Part shown: positions 35,189 to 47,064 of the stretch, in pieces
How the letters are laid out: each line of letters begins with the position of its first letter
How positions within the stretch are numbered: the stretch's first letter is position 1
NCBI GenBank assembly: GCA_033060915.1
Contig: CM065397.1
Coordinates: 15,504,501-15,568,500 of the forward strand
Source: Euryodendron excelsum
Lineage: Eukaryota > Streptophyta > Magnoliopsida > Ericales > Pentaphylacaceae
DNA length: 64,000 nt
Reading direction: 5' to 3'
Made by a program: the position numbers and the translations under genes
Notes under the pieces: model-generated
Seen by the model: the letters and a program-made list of their open reading frames with translations, nothing else
The model's database searches: none
What the model was told of the DNA's origin: nothing

Positions 35189-35505
35189 GGGTCTCAATTT
35201 AAGACCTTTAGCTTTCACTTGACTTTATTTAGGTCTTGATTTCAAACCTTCGTCTTTCTTTTAGGTCTCAATTTCAGACCTTGACCTTTCACTTGGGTTT
35301 TATTTGGGTCTCAATTTCAGACTTTCAACTTCGCTTTGGGTCTCAATTTCAGACCTTGAGAGCTTTCACTTGCCTTTGTCTTGGGTCTTGATTTTAGACC
35401 TTGGGTTTCGCTTTGGGTCTTGATTTCAGACCTTGAGCTTCACTTTGGGTCTCGTTTCAGACCTTAAGCTTTTACTTGGGTTTCATTTGGGTCTCGATTT
35501 CAGAC
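35189..35505 (+). repeat. Tandem array of GGTCT..AGACC hairpin units
   Basis: About nine imperfect units of 30-45 bases each contain GGGTCTCAATTTCAGACC or a close variant (near 35189, 35232, 35263, 35309, 35338, 35384, 35416, 35447 and 35487), separated by CTTT-rich spacers such as TTGAGCTTTCACTT. The unit core is an inverted repeat, GGTCT and AGACC around a short AT-rich loop, so the transcript could fold into a row of small hairpins. The last unit ends at the ATG of the PMD frame. Confidence 0.85.
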
Positions 35506-35506
35506 C

Positions 35507-38500
35507 ATGATTTATTTCAAAGACTACTATGTTCAAGGAAGAAAAATTGTTGCCATTGGTAGTGAAAAAGGAGTGCCTCTGATGATAGTCTTAGACTTGC
35601 CTGTCTTAGACTCGATCATTGGTGCTCTCTCCCCAAGTTGGCCTTCTTCCATTGATCCACCCTATTTGGAGTGATGGTATGCTGTATTGACAAGGGAGTC
35701 GCTCGATTGCAACAATTTTGTCTTTATTTCTACAAAGGTTTCATTCCTATTATCTTCACTTCCTTCTAAAGATAGTGGCTTCAATCGATTTTCATTACTT
35801 GGCGATCGGGTTCATTGTGGAAAGGCTACTTGAGACACTTCTCTTGCCAACTTTGGTGAGTTCTCTTATATTCTTAGATATTGGGAATGGCTTGAAGATG
35901 CACTCAGTCTTAATAAGAAAACTCTTCATAATGCAAGGATGTATGACTCCGTTTATGCTTCTTTATTCACATATGATCGTAATGAGAATCTTCTTCAATT
36001 TTTTTGCGAGCTTTGGTGCCTCTCCACAAATAATCTCCATTCTTCAATAAGAGAACTGTCTATCTCTCTGTGGGATTTACGCATCCTTGGTGGATTGTCA
36101 ATTCATGAAAAATTTTATGACGAAGTTGTCTCGACTGCAAAAGAGTTGACAAATTTTGATAGAAACAAAAATCTACTTCTTCCACCAAGTTGTTGCAATT
36201 TATTCTTTAGCTTATCATAAGCTTTATTGTGAAAATGACACTTGTCAAGTTTGTGCTCATGATTGGGTTGCATTTTGGTTTAGGGGTCCGCTCAGGTATG
36301 TTGAACCTCCTCCAAGAGTGAATAAGAAGCAGTCAACCAAGCTAAGAACATCTTATAATCCCACTGGTATTATTGATGACAAGCCACTGCCACATTTTAA
36401 AAAATAAAAGGGACTATTCTATAACTTAGGCATTAAAGAGAATGTAAGAGAGGAGACTTATCTAGCTGCTCTATTATCTTATTGGTTATGCAAATTTGCT
36501 TTACCCAACAAAGAGGCTGACCACATTTGTCCCGGTGTTTTCAAGGTGGCTAGCATGATGGCTTGAGAGCAAAAATTTTCTTTAGTCGTGCTAATGCTTG
36601 CAAGCATCTACAATGCGCTTAGAGAGATTTCCTCTTTTCCAATTCCAAGCAACTGCATGGCTACATTTCCTATTTATTATGTTTACGGATGGCTTGGTCA
36701 TTATTTGGATGCTTATTTTTCATCCACTCGCCATTACTACGGTGGCCAAATGGCTAGATTTGCTGGTGAAAAGATGGCGAAACATTTTGATGATCTAGAC
36801 GCTCACTATCTCTTTAAAAGTATTGATGCATCCATCCTACCTTCTTTAGCCATGTGTCAAGACAAGAAGCAATTATTTTTAACTGATAATGGAGACCTTT
36901 AGGTTCTTGAAGTGACTATATTATTAGTCATCGTTCAAAGTACTTGACTCTTCGTCGTGGCAATAAGCATATGATTGAATATTACAGCCCTCATAGATTT
37001 GCTAGACAATTTAATTTTTGTCAAGACTTTCTTGGGAAGCTGAAGAGAGAACTCTCCACAGGCACCTTAGAAGAAGTTCTTCTACATTGGCAATCTTGCA
37101 TAAAGTTAGGCACTAATGCCATATTAGACATTCCAACACTTGCATTCAGAGGTCTTGCCACAAGACAATATGGTGAATGGTGGATAAGACATTCAAGCAA
37201 TTCTTCAAGAAAAAGCACCAAGCTGGTTATAAAATATCCAAATCCAGTCCTCCAGTTGAAGTTCAAACGAAGAAGAAGAAGGGACTTGAATTGCCTTCTC
37301 AGAAAGATGTTGGAAAAGCTTCAACAAGAGAAAGTAAAGGTAAAACAATTGTTCAATCTACTCCAAAGAAATCATCAACTATTAATGATAAAACTTTTTT
37401 TTGGTGATTCCAGCTTTGAAGATTGCCCAGACTCCACCATTTGAGAGTAGAGATAAGAAAAGAGCCATCATACCCCATGAAGGAGAAAGTAGTTCTAGCA
37501 AAGGTGATCGGAATTGGAAGCGATCAAGGAAGGTGACCAAAATTTCTGATCTGGACAACATTGTTCTTGACACGAATAACTTCTATACCGTGGTTGAATC
37601 TTTAAAGCCTTTAGCAGAATTTGGAGATCAAGTAAACATCAACCTTACTCGAATTGGCTTTTGATTTCTCAAATCATTATTAACAAGTTGCCTCTTATTT
37701 ACAACTTCTTCTTCTTCTCTTGATCGAATATGCTTTTAATTGCAGTTGAAGGATTCCGAGAGATCTGCTGATAATACCGATGTGGTTTTCTAAGCAAGTA
37801 TAGGCTCTATTGATGGGCCAAATTCTTTTGATCTACGTGCTAAGTAGCACAAAAGCACGACCTTGGCAGATTTTTAACTTGGTAAATCGGGAGATAAAAG
37901 GTCTCTTATTTATAAAGAGATTATGGGAGCCTCTATAGTCCAAAGAACAAAAGAACTATTGCAACCTCCCATAATGCCCATATGTCCTGATGTTTCAATA
38001 ACTTTCGCGTTTAATGGAGATCAACACATTGCTACGTGTCAACGTAGGTACCTCTTCATGTTGTGGGATGGAGTTTCTAAAAAGATTGCTACATCTTGTA
38101 TAGAGTTCCTTTATACAATTGAGGATGAAGCTATAAATGTTCTTAAGGAAATAGAGAAGATTGACGCTGTAGACATTTCTTTTTTGAAAGATCTTTTGGG
38201 AACATTCTTTGAGATCCTTCAGCTTTTTAATTCCATCTGTTCCTTTTCTGCAGAGAAGATGTTGGAGGAGTCACAGGTATAGCTGCCAACAGACAGAAGC
38301 CATAATCTCAACAATGCAGAAACCCAAGAAGACGAGACAATCAAGGATATTGAGTCTCTTCAAACGAAGATTGCAGGCAATGACTCAAGGGAAGCTCAAA
38401 TGAAGAGAGAGTTGGAGAACATAAGTGTCGAGAGGGCATAAATGACATCATTGCTCCTCAAGGAGGAAGAACAACTATTCAAATTACATGTAGATGTCCT

Positions 38501-38603
38501 CAGTCATAAAGCAGAAATTTCTACCATCGAAAGTACTCTTGTGCTAAGTGTTAAAGATGCTGAGTACATAAAAAAGATGAAAGAACTGTTGGAAGCACAT
38601 TGA
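35507..38603 (+). pseudogene. Antisense PMD (aminotransferase-like) cargo gene, broken
   Basis: Successive frames on the plus strand read, in family order: MIYFKDYYVQGRK (from the ATG at 35507), LTRESLDCNNFVF, RYWEWLEDALS, YDSVYASLFTYDRNENLLQFF, LSISLWDLRILGG, DWVAFWFRGP, VFKVASMM, YVYGWLGHYLDAYF, RRGNKHMIEYYSPHRFARQF and RGLATRQYGEWW. This is the plant mobile domain, known from MAIN/MAIL proteins and from transposon-borne relatives. The C-terminal third (about 37400-38603) is charged and partly coiled-coil-like. It is broken by stops (for example at 35670 and 36900) and by frameshifts near 35720, 35840 and 36200. It runs opposite to pol and converges with it. The function of element-borne PMD proteins is not known to me. 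Confidence 0.75.
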
Positions 38604-38838
38604 AGCGAGTTGATAGGTTTCAAGCTCCCTTCTTAGTTAATCCTTTTTCTTTCTTTCTTTTTTTTTGTTTTTGTAATGACATTTATCTTGCCATGTAGTA
38701 GACTATTCTCTTTAAAGAAATAAGAACTTTACTTATCCCAAAGAATGCATTCTCTTCTTCTTCTTCTTCTTCTAGATTGAATAAAACTCCAAGATTGGAA
38801 AATGTTTTTTTTTTTTGGAATGACTGAACTTGACATAT

Positions 38839-38984
38839 GATCCCAAGATACCTATGTACCCAAGAGGGGATCAAGCCAAATGTATGTAGTTCATATATTT
38901 TTTAAGAAACTTTTTTTTTTTGAATGATTGAATTTGAGATGGGATCCCAAGATGCCTACGTACCTAAAAGGGGATCAAGCCAAA
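38839..38984. repeat. Duplicated GATCCCAAGAT block between PMD gene and pol
   Basis: A phrase of about 42 bases starting GATCCCAAGATNCCTA and ending GGGGATCAAGCCAAA occurs at 38839-38880 and 38943-38984 (offset 104). It lies in the region where the two convergent reading units would end. Confidence 0.75.
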
Positions 38985-39175
38985 CATAGTTCAAATTTTT
39001 TTTTTAGAAAAGAAAACTTTTTGTTGTTTCCATTCATAGTTTAAACTCATGTTAGCTAGGAGTAACATGCAATTTAGACTCATGCGTCAAGGAGTACTAC
39101 TTTTGTTTTTTAAAGGATAGTACCGTTACAAGAATTTGTCGTTGATAAGTCCAACTCTCAAGTCATCTTCAACAA

Positions 39176-40590
39176 CTAGCTTGTAAGCACCATTGGACTA
39201 GACTTCATGTACCACATACGGGCTGTCCCATTTGGAAGTGAATTTTTTTCCCGTTCGATGAGTGATGATAATGGGTTTCTCACAGCGAGGACCAAGTCTC
39301 CTCTTTGAAAAGACCGAATGTGAACCTTCTTGTTAAATGCTCTAAATAGACGAGCTTGGCAACATTCCAAACGTTGTTGTGCTTCAAGTCTATTCTCGTA
39401 AAGTGCTTCCACATCCTCAAGATGTAGACGAGCATTGTCTTCATGAGTTAGACCTTCCTGAATAGCAATTCTCAATGATGGGATTTGGCGTTCAAGGGCA
39501 GAACAGCTTCCACTCCGTATACTAAGGAGTAGCTTGGGTAGTTATTCGATGAGTTCTTCGATATGCCCAAAGAGCTTCTCCTATTCTCTCGGGCCAATCC
39601 CATTTTGGCCACCACCTTCTTCAACAAATTACCAAGTGTTTTGTTAAATGCTTCAGCGAGACCATTTGCTGGTGCATTGTACATGGATGAATTATGCTGC
39701 TTGAATCCAAACTTTTCACAAAGTTTGTTCATCAGACTATTGTGAAAGGGTTTTCCATTATCATTGATGATGTAGCGCGACACACCATATCTGAAGATGT
39801 TGTTAATGTGAATGAAATTCACAATATTTTCATTCTTCACGTCCCTTAATGGTACAACTTCAGCCTATTTAGAAAAGTAATCATTTGCAACCAAAATGTA
39901 TAAATGGCCACCAGAAGACTTGGGCAAAGGCCCCACTACATCTAGTCCCCATGCATCAAAAGGCCAAGAAGCAACAGTTGGGTGGAGCAGTTCGGGTGGT
40001 TGGTGTATGAAATTTGCATGGAATTGTCAAGGTTGACACTTCTTTGCATACTCCATGCAATCCCTAACCATGGTAAGCCAGTAATAGCCCATTCTCTGGA
40101 TTCAAAAGTGTAGCTTGGAGCCTAATTGGTGAACACCGCATATACTAGAATGAGCTTCTTCTAAGGCTTGTATTGCTTTAGTTTCTCCCAAATAATGAAG
40201 GAGTAGTCCCTCAAAAGAACGACGATAAAACATATCCTTGTGGTAGATGAAACATGGAGCATGACACCTCACCTTAATTCTTCTTTGTGGATTGTCAGGT
40301 AACTTTCCATGTTGTAGAAATTCAATAAGCAGATGCCACCAATCCTCTTTCTCAACTTCATATACTGAAATGACATTTACTTTCATTTCATCATTATTTT
40401 CATCACCAAAGAGCAGAGGAACTACCCATCTTTGATAAATTGAGATCTGTGTCTCTAGTTTAGGCAGTGCAAGACTAGATGCAAGCTTTGCACTTTCGTT
40501 TGCTTGTTTAGTTTCCCTTCTCGACACATACTCTAAAGTGATGCCGCTAAGCCATCCTATCAAATGTCTGGCATAGTTGTAGTAAGACAC
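39176..40590 (-). pseudogene. Gypsy integrase relic
   Basis: On the minus strand the pieces are 40590-40102 (C-terminal part of RNase H and the start of the HHCC zinc finger, EEAHSSICGVHQLGSKLHF), 39840-39472 (catalytic core) and 39475-39176 (C-terminal part). The DDE residues are still readable: the aspartate in ANDYF near 39885, the one in NDNGKPFHN and the glutamate in NGLAEAFNKTL. The zinc finger has a stop just after LHF and a second TGA where the last cysteine of CQPC should be (near 40030), and a tryptophan in the core is TAG. It would not give a full enzyme. Confidence 0.8.
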
Positions 40591-40665
40591 TAGTTTAGGC
40601 TTTCTTACTTCATATTCATTGAGAAGTTGGTTAATTACTAGCTTTGAATCTCCATATAATTTAAG

Positions 40666-40980
40666 TCACAATTGCTTCATATCAACCCCCATTTCTAACC
40701 CAAGTATAAGAGCTTGATACTTAGCTTCATTATTTGAACACAATTGTATAAGAGTAAAGGAGTAAGGTAGGACATCTCCTTTTGAAGTAAGAGATACTAC
40801 ACCAGCCCCAGCACCCTCGCAGTGAGATACGCCATCAATGTATATCTTCCAAGGTGGTCGCACTTCTATGTAAAGAACAATTTCGTCCAGTAATTCTTCT
40901 GATAATTCCCAATCTGCAGAAATAGGGCGATCAACCAAGAAATCAACTAAAGCTTGTCCTTTGATGGCCTTTTGAGGCAC
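40666..40980 (-). pseudogene. Gypsy second RNase H domain (aRH-like)
   Basis: The open piece reads IKGQALVDFLVDRP, then PPWKIYIDGVSHCEGAGAGVV, then CSNNEAKYQALILGLEM. The YIDGVS and NNEAKYQAL blocks carry the aspartate and glutamate of an RNase H active site. A separate RNase H of this kind after the ordinary one is a known trait of Tat-group and related plant gypsy elements. The frame closes early at 40666 and the C-terminal part continues at 40590 in another frame. Confidence 0.75.
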
Positions 40981-41013
40981 ATAAATGATCTCAAATTCTT
41001 GAAGCAGAAGAGA

Positions 41014-42202
41014 CTACCTTGCTAATCGATTAGACAGGACCAGTTTCGATATTACGTACTTCATGGGATTGGCCTTGGAGATGAGATGAACTGTATGAGC
41101 TTGAAAATAATGCCTTAATTTATGAATTGAAAATACTAGTGCCAAACACATCTTTTTGATTGGCGAGTAATTCAAATCATTAGGAGTCATCATCCTACTC
41201 AAGTAGTAGAGAGCACTTTCTTTTCTTTCATCATTCTCTTGGGCAGCAATGTACAACACTAATGGGCGTCCGAGAATAAGAGCAACAAGCACATGAGGCT
41301 TCATTAGATAAGACTTGATGCTCTTGAAAGCATTATTGCAAGCTTCACCCCATTTGAAAGGAGTTCCTTTCTTCATGAGACAATTGAATGGTTGACAGCG
41401 ATAAGCCAAATTTGATATGAACCGACGCAGATAAGCCAACTTTCCTTGCAAACTTTTAAGCTCGTGAATATTTCGCAACTCAAGCATCTTGGAGATAGCC
41501 TTAATTTTTGATTGGTCAATTTCTATGCCATGGTGATGCACAATAAATCCATGAATTTTTTTAGATGTAACCCCAAAAATATACTTTAAAGGATTCATCT
41601 TGAGTTGGTACCAACGCAATCTTTCAAATACCTTCCTCAAATCTTAAAGATGGTCATTTCGTTATCTTGTCTTTCAACTAGATCATCCACACAATATTCG
41701 ACGTTCTTATGAAGCATGCCATCAAAGATCTTCTGCATTGCTCTTTAGTACGTAGCTCTTACATTCTTCAGACCAAAAGGCATCACCTTGTGAAAAAAAA
41801 AACTTTTTGGAGTGAGAAAAGCTATCAATTCTTCATCTCGAGGCGACATGCGAATTTGGTTATAACCAGAAGAGTCATCCATAAAAGACAAGGCTTCATG
41901 GCTAGTGGTAGCCTCCACCATGAGCTTAGTTATAGGAAATGGGACGTTGTCCTTCGAACACACATTATTAAGGTCTTGAAAGTCCACACAAACCCGAATT
42001 TGTCCATTTTTCTTCTTAATTGGGACAATACTCGAAATCCATGTTGGATATTGACTTCTCAAATGAAGTCAGCTTCAGTAAGTTTATTGACCTCCAATTC
42101 AATTTTAGGAATCAATTTCGGTCGAAAGCATCTTTGAGCTTGTTTGATTGGTCGAACACCATGTTTCATTGCCAAATGATGAACAACCACTTTAGGATCT
42201 AG
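41014..42202 (-). pseudogene. Gypsy reverse transcriptase and RNase H relic
   Basis: The piece 42062-41745 reads YPTWISSIVPIKKKNGQIRVCVDFQDLN, then FMDDSSGYNQI, then PFGLKNVRATY. After a break, near 41700, it gives EYCVDDLVE where the family has ECYVDDLV, so the YVDD tyrosine is cysteine while both aspartates remain. The piece 41640-41014 reads FERLRWYQLKMNPLKYIFGV, GIEIDQSKIKAI and then the RNase H-like ALYYLSRMM and HYFQAHTVHLISKANPMKY. Frameshifts separate the parts. Confidence 0.85.
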
Positions 42203-43499
42203 GCCTGGCATCTCTTTGTAGCTGCAAGCGAAAACATCCTTGTGTTCATTCAGTAGTTCAACGTAAAACTTTTCCTCCTCAGGGGTGAGAAGAGCGCTTA
42301 TGTAAACGGCTGAGGTTCATTTGGTGTACCAAGATTGATTTCCTTCAAATCATCTACAGTGGATTTAACACCTTCTTCAAATGTTAGTGGAGCATCCTCA
42401 ACATCTTCTTCAGGTTGATCTCCCCCATTATAAGTAGTGATAAGTTATGAAGAGGCTACACTCTCTTCATCAGAGGAAATACTAGTGTTTCAGGTAGAGG
42501 TTTGATAATTATCATAGTTTTTAACCTTGCCTTCAATACATCATCTGCATCTACTACTAGAGTAGTTTGTAATTTTTCATTATCTTCCAAAAAGATTATT
42601 TTACTTTGCCTTTTTCTACCTTTGTTGGTCCGAGAGAATGTTGAAACACTTAGTCTCTCATAAAATGATCTTCTTAGAGTAGTAGGTGTAGAGGTCATGG
42701 TTGGTGGTCCCAGTTGGTCAAAAACTGACTTCTGTTGGTTTGCTTCGCCTAAGTGATAGAAAACAGAAGGCTTAGTCGCAATTGAATGAGCATCCTCCTC
42801 AGTTGTGATATAATGATTGGTTAATTTTTTCATGACAATATGCACAGGTGTGGGTGGAATATATCCAATGCTAGCTTGTGAATTCGGAACAGTATGGCCT
42901 TTCTGCTTAAGCATATGTTGAGTTGAGTTCAAGCCATGCACATTTTCCCTAGTAGTTTCAAGTAGTTACTTCCTCAAAGTAGTTGGCTCTTGCAGATTAT
43001 ATCTAGCCTTCGTAAAAAGCTTGTAGGCGATTGGATCAAAGCCTTCCTTTGTTTGTTTTGAAGGCAAATCATCATGCTCTACTTTAGGACCTTGCATTGG
43101 TTGAACAAAACCTTTTAATGGTGCAATAACCCTTGTTTGATTAAGATTGGTGATGAGGAGAGTAAACCCTTTCAAAGCTTGATCTTCACTTTTCTTTGAC
43201 TTGGGTGTATATCAAAGGACCGAAGGTGCCTTGGAAATGGTCTTCTCCTTCTGTTTATTAGTAGTGCTACCACTAACAAGCTGATCAACCCTTTCCTTTT
43301 TGTTGGTAACGGTAGCATTCTTATTGGCTCGAGATTTATTGCCCTTTTGATACTTGTAAGTTGATGAAATCGCTACTGGTTGTAACTCTTTCACTATAAT
43401 CTCAGCTAAATAGAATTTAGAGTCAGCAAAATGCGATTCTGCTTCAATAAAGGGTTTGTCATTCGCTACGATTTTCTTTACCATGCCATTTCAACAATA
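42203..43499 (-). pseudogene. Gypsy pol spacer between protease and reverse transcriptase
   Basis: Open pieces at 42941-42456, 43175-42966 and 43484-43212 are low in recognisable motifs. They contain RRSFYERLS and FDPIAYKLFTKARYN, phrases typical of the linker between protease and reverse transcriptase in Tat-type polyproteins. Stops divide it into three parts. Confidence 0.55.
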
Positions 43500-43870
43500 C
43501 TTAAAGCATTGATGAAGGGTAGATGGGACAACACCATTTTCATAGAGCCAAGGTCATCCTAACAGCATGTTATAGGAAGTTTTGGCATCAATGATATAAA
43601 ACAATGTACTTGATATCATGTCATCAATGCGTAAGTCGAGTCAAATAGCTCTAACAACTCTTTGCCTCCCTTGGTTAAAACCTTGGATCATCAGGCGACT
43701 ATGAGAAACTTCTTCCGTGGTGATACCAAGCTCTTTCCACCATTTAGAAGCATTTTGTTGACTCTTTGTTCTTGAGCATATCTAGTGATAAAAAGAGGAC
43801 GATTATGTGGTGTTAAACCAAGCAACAAATCTTCGTCTAAAAATGTGATAGCTAACGTGCAGACTACACA
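43500..43870 (-). pseudogene. Gypsy protease relic
   Basis: On the minus strand, in broken frames, the sequence reads FLDEDLLLGLTPHNRPLFIT, then VNKMLLNGGK, then HSRLMIQGFNQGRQRVV and SYNMLLG. The family has D(G/D)GS at the catalytic aspartate. Here the residue is asparagine and the bases that should follow are deleted, so the active site is lost. Confidence 0.65.
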
Positions 43871-46177
43871 ATTGTTAGCACAAATTGGGAACCACGTTCA
43901 ACCAGTGTATGCATATGTGAAGAGGGTGACTCATCTTCATGCTCAAGAGACTCTTCAACATTTACAACATTGCACGTAGCTCTATGAAGATAAGAGCAAC
44001 CAATGTTATGCATAGATTCTGGTAAGAATTCCCACAGAGTGATAGGAATGCATAACTTTTGGATGAATGGATCATTTGGTAAAGTCGGCGTTACTTTTTT
44101 AGTCTTCCTCTTTCTTCGTTGCCTTTTTGCATAGGGCCTCTTCGAATTTTGCTTTGGTTGCATAAGTGCATATTGACGTGAGCTTGGTTTGTGCTTCCTC
44201 TTATGCATGATAAGGTTTCATCTTTCATCATCCTTGCTAGCTAACTCCATTACTTTACAGGCATTGCCCCCCAGTTAGGGATGATTGCGTAGAAGAAGCC
44301 CGTAAAGCATGGTGGAACGGCATCATTATGTCAACTGGGTCAAATGATCCAAACTGAACTCTCAATCTTTGTGACTTAAGGGACAAATCCTTTAAGTCTT
44401 TGAGTTTCTCCTTGGAGCATTGTAGGACCAAAAAAGAAAAAAAAATGATAGCAGTTTGGTTTGCCGTTGCCATTTCCTTTTCTTCCTCTAGTAAGATCTT
44501 TCTTTCACTGGCTAGCTTTACAGTCTTTTCTTTGAGGACAAAACATCGCTTAGTCGAATGACTAAGTAGGCGATGATACTTGTAGTAGTTAGGATCATGA
44601 ACCCTGCTAGCCTCCTCAGGCTGTTTCATCTCTAGGAGTTTAATGATCTTCTGTTCTAATAATTGTTTAAGCATCTTAGGGACTTCAGTATCAGGAAAGG
44701 GGTACTCTTTGTTTTGTATTTCTTGCAAAGTGAGTTTCTCCTTCCATTTTCTTTGGGCAGAATCACTTTTCTCTACTTCTTTCTTGTTCGGCTTAGTGGA
44801 GATCTTGACTGGTGGAGTGATCACAACCATTGACTTTTTACTATCTATCTTAGAGAAAGACTTGCCCCCTTTGTGGGTGCCTGGTTTATTTCCCAATTTG
44901 TGAGAATATTGGAAAGGTGGTTCTTGACTTCCATTTGCAGCTATGCTGAGTTCCATATCATGTGCACGTGTAGCTAATTCTTCAAAAGTTCTGGGCTTAA
45001 TCCCTTGAAGAATGTAGCGCAAACCCTATTGCATGCCTTAAATGTACATTTCGATTGCCGAAGTCTCGCATAGCCTATCTTTATAGTTGAGGCTCAAGTT
45101 TCTCCATCAGTTAAAATAGTCAATGACCTCGATCATACTTATAATACGAACAGTACTGTAGAAACGATTTAGAAATTCTTGTTCGAGTTGCTCCCAACTG
45201 TCAATAGTGCCAGACTCGAGATCACAATACCAATCAAAGGCATTACCTTTGAGTGTATGAACAAACTGCTTGAGAAACATATCTCTATTGGTTCCAGCGT
45301 TATTATATGTTTCTACAAAGTGAGTAACATTTTGTTTAGGGTTACCTATACCATCAAATTATTAAAATTTTGGTGGTTTTTAATCAACAAGCATCCTCAA
45401 TTGATCAATCCTACGGGTGTAAGGCATAGCATAAGTGAGAGAAGATTTTGGGATTCCCTCATACTTGTCTTTAATGGTGCCTAAGATGATTTCCTTCAAT
45501 TGATCATCAGGGATTGCACCATCAACCGACACTTGCAAGTTTTGAGTCTTTTTTTGGTTATCAGAAGATTTAGCAATATCTTGAGGTTTTGGTGGTGGGT
45601 TAGTAGTAGCTTGGCTTGTCTCGCCGATAGTCTTTACATTGTTCATCATTGATGCCATTTGGACATCACGATCTTAAACAACCTTGCATAGTCCCTCAAC
45701 AGTTTTAGCTAGGATAGTGATTTGTTCCTCTATAGCAAGAGCATTGGTTGTCATGACTGGCATGGCAATATAGTCGAGAGAACCAATCGAAGCGCCAAAT
45801 GTGTTGAGCTTCGATTGGGGAGTATAAGCAGAAAAAGCATAACTAGAGTTGCTTGAATCGTAAATTTCTCCATTATAAGATTCTTCAAATTTTGCAGCAG
45901 CATCCTTTCATGCCACTGGTGTAGCAGTTTCTTTGTTGCCCTCTAGCAAGAATAACGAAGTTTCTAGCGCCTTAGTTGGATCAGAACCAAAAACAGGGAG
46001 TGACTTAGGCAAAAGCGAGGTTTGTGCCAGTGTTTCAACTGTAGCCTTTGATTTGCTTCGAGTTATGAGAACAGTGCCTTGAGCAGTAGATCCCGAGCCA
46101 TCCTTACCAGTAGTTGAAGATTTACAGAATCCAACCTTGGTTTCAATAGCCTTTGGTTTGTCATTCTTGAGAGCCAT
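43871..46177 (-). pseudogene. Gypsy gag relic
   Basis: The start is probably MALKNDKPKAIETKVG at 46177. Later pieces at 45658-45380 and 45022-44255 follow. The 255-residue piece from 45022 reads [23 protein letters not shown], the conserved end of the retrotransposon gag domain. After it comes a segment with [20 protein letters not shown], which resembles a degenerate nucleic-acid-binding knuckle. The part at 45050-45380 is interrupted. Basic sequence (PKQNSKRPYAKRQRRKRKTK) at 44208-43864 leads to the protease. Confidence 0.75.
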
Positions 46178-46234
46178 TTCAAAGTTTCTTTGATTGATTT
46201 GATGAAAAAGGGATGGGAGGTAGAGAAGGTCGCA

Positions 46235-46252
46235 CTAGGCGTGCTAGAAATT
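46235..46252 (-). other. Candidate gypsy primer-binding site
   Basis: Directly inside the 5' LTR the minus strand reads AATTTCTAGCACGCCTAGTG, which by position and by the GCACGCC core resembles plant gypsy primer-binding sites. I could not assign the tRNA. Confidence 0.5.
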
Positions 46253-47064
46253 TGTAACACACAAATTTCGAGTCCGAATTCAAGAGAAGAAAATGTAGCA
46301 ACAAATGAATTTTTATATATATGTGAGGGAGTGGAGTACAATCTCTATTGCAATTTCTAATGAAAGAAATAATCCTCTGATTCTACACTTCGATGTAGAT
46401 TCAAGGGCTTGCAGCTTGATCTCGAATTTGGGTAGTTGGGCCTTCTTCAATATTGAACGAAGAGGATACTTGAATGAGAGAGTCTTTTAATCCGTCAGAG
46501 CTCTGGTATCTTCAAACTTGTTCTTCTTTTCTCTGGGTGGTCACCTCGATTTATAGGCGAGGATATAAAGTCTTCTGATAGCTTTGTACATCTTTAAGAT
46601 AATTATCTCTATTGTCTCCAAAATAAGTAAAGATAATAAATCTTTTGAGATAATTATTTCTATTATCTCCAAAATAAGTAAAGATAACAAATCTTTTGAG
46701 ATAATTATCTCTATTTATTAATAAATAAAGATAACCAATACTTTGGGATAATTATCTCTCTTTATTAATAAATGAAGATAATTAGTGCTTTAATTGGAAG
46801 ACAATGAATGTCACATGTCCAAATTTAATTGGAAGAGATGTATGTCTTTTTTCCTTGTGGGTCCCACACAACAAAATGGCATAATTTAATTAGCCAAAAA
46901 CTTGATTGCACCAATTTGACATATGTCGGCATTTGATTGCCAATCAATGAAATTTTGAATCCCACGAGACACATGTCAATAGTAAATTGGCCATCTTCTG
47001 CATTTATTTACACCTTCATTTGACCCGTGTCAATTTTTGATTGGCCAAAATATGCTCGTCTACA
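46253..47064 (-). repeat. Gypsy 5' LTR
   Basis: On the minus strand it begins TGTAGACGAGC and ends GTGTTACA. It keeps a TATA-type promoter (TATAAAT at 46549-46555, within CCTATAAATCGAGG) and the AT-rich internal array (about 46600-46790) shared with the 3' LTR. Confidence 0.85.
46549..46555 (-). promoter_or_regulatory. TATA box of the gypsy 5' LTR
   Basis: TATAAAT on the minus strand, followed by CGAGGTGACC, is a typical LTR core promoter. The corresponding stretch is deleted from the 3' LTR. Confidence 0.6.

Noticed and set aside
38683..38874. Minus-strand frame with an EEEEEEE run
   Set aside because: Produced by a (TTC)n run on the plus strand near 38755; no family resemblance.
43760..43870. 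Intact gypsy protease
   Set aside because: The catalytic aspartate is asparagine and a deletion follows, so the frame cannot give an active protease.
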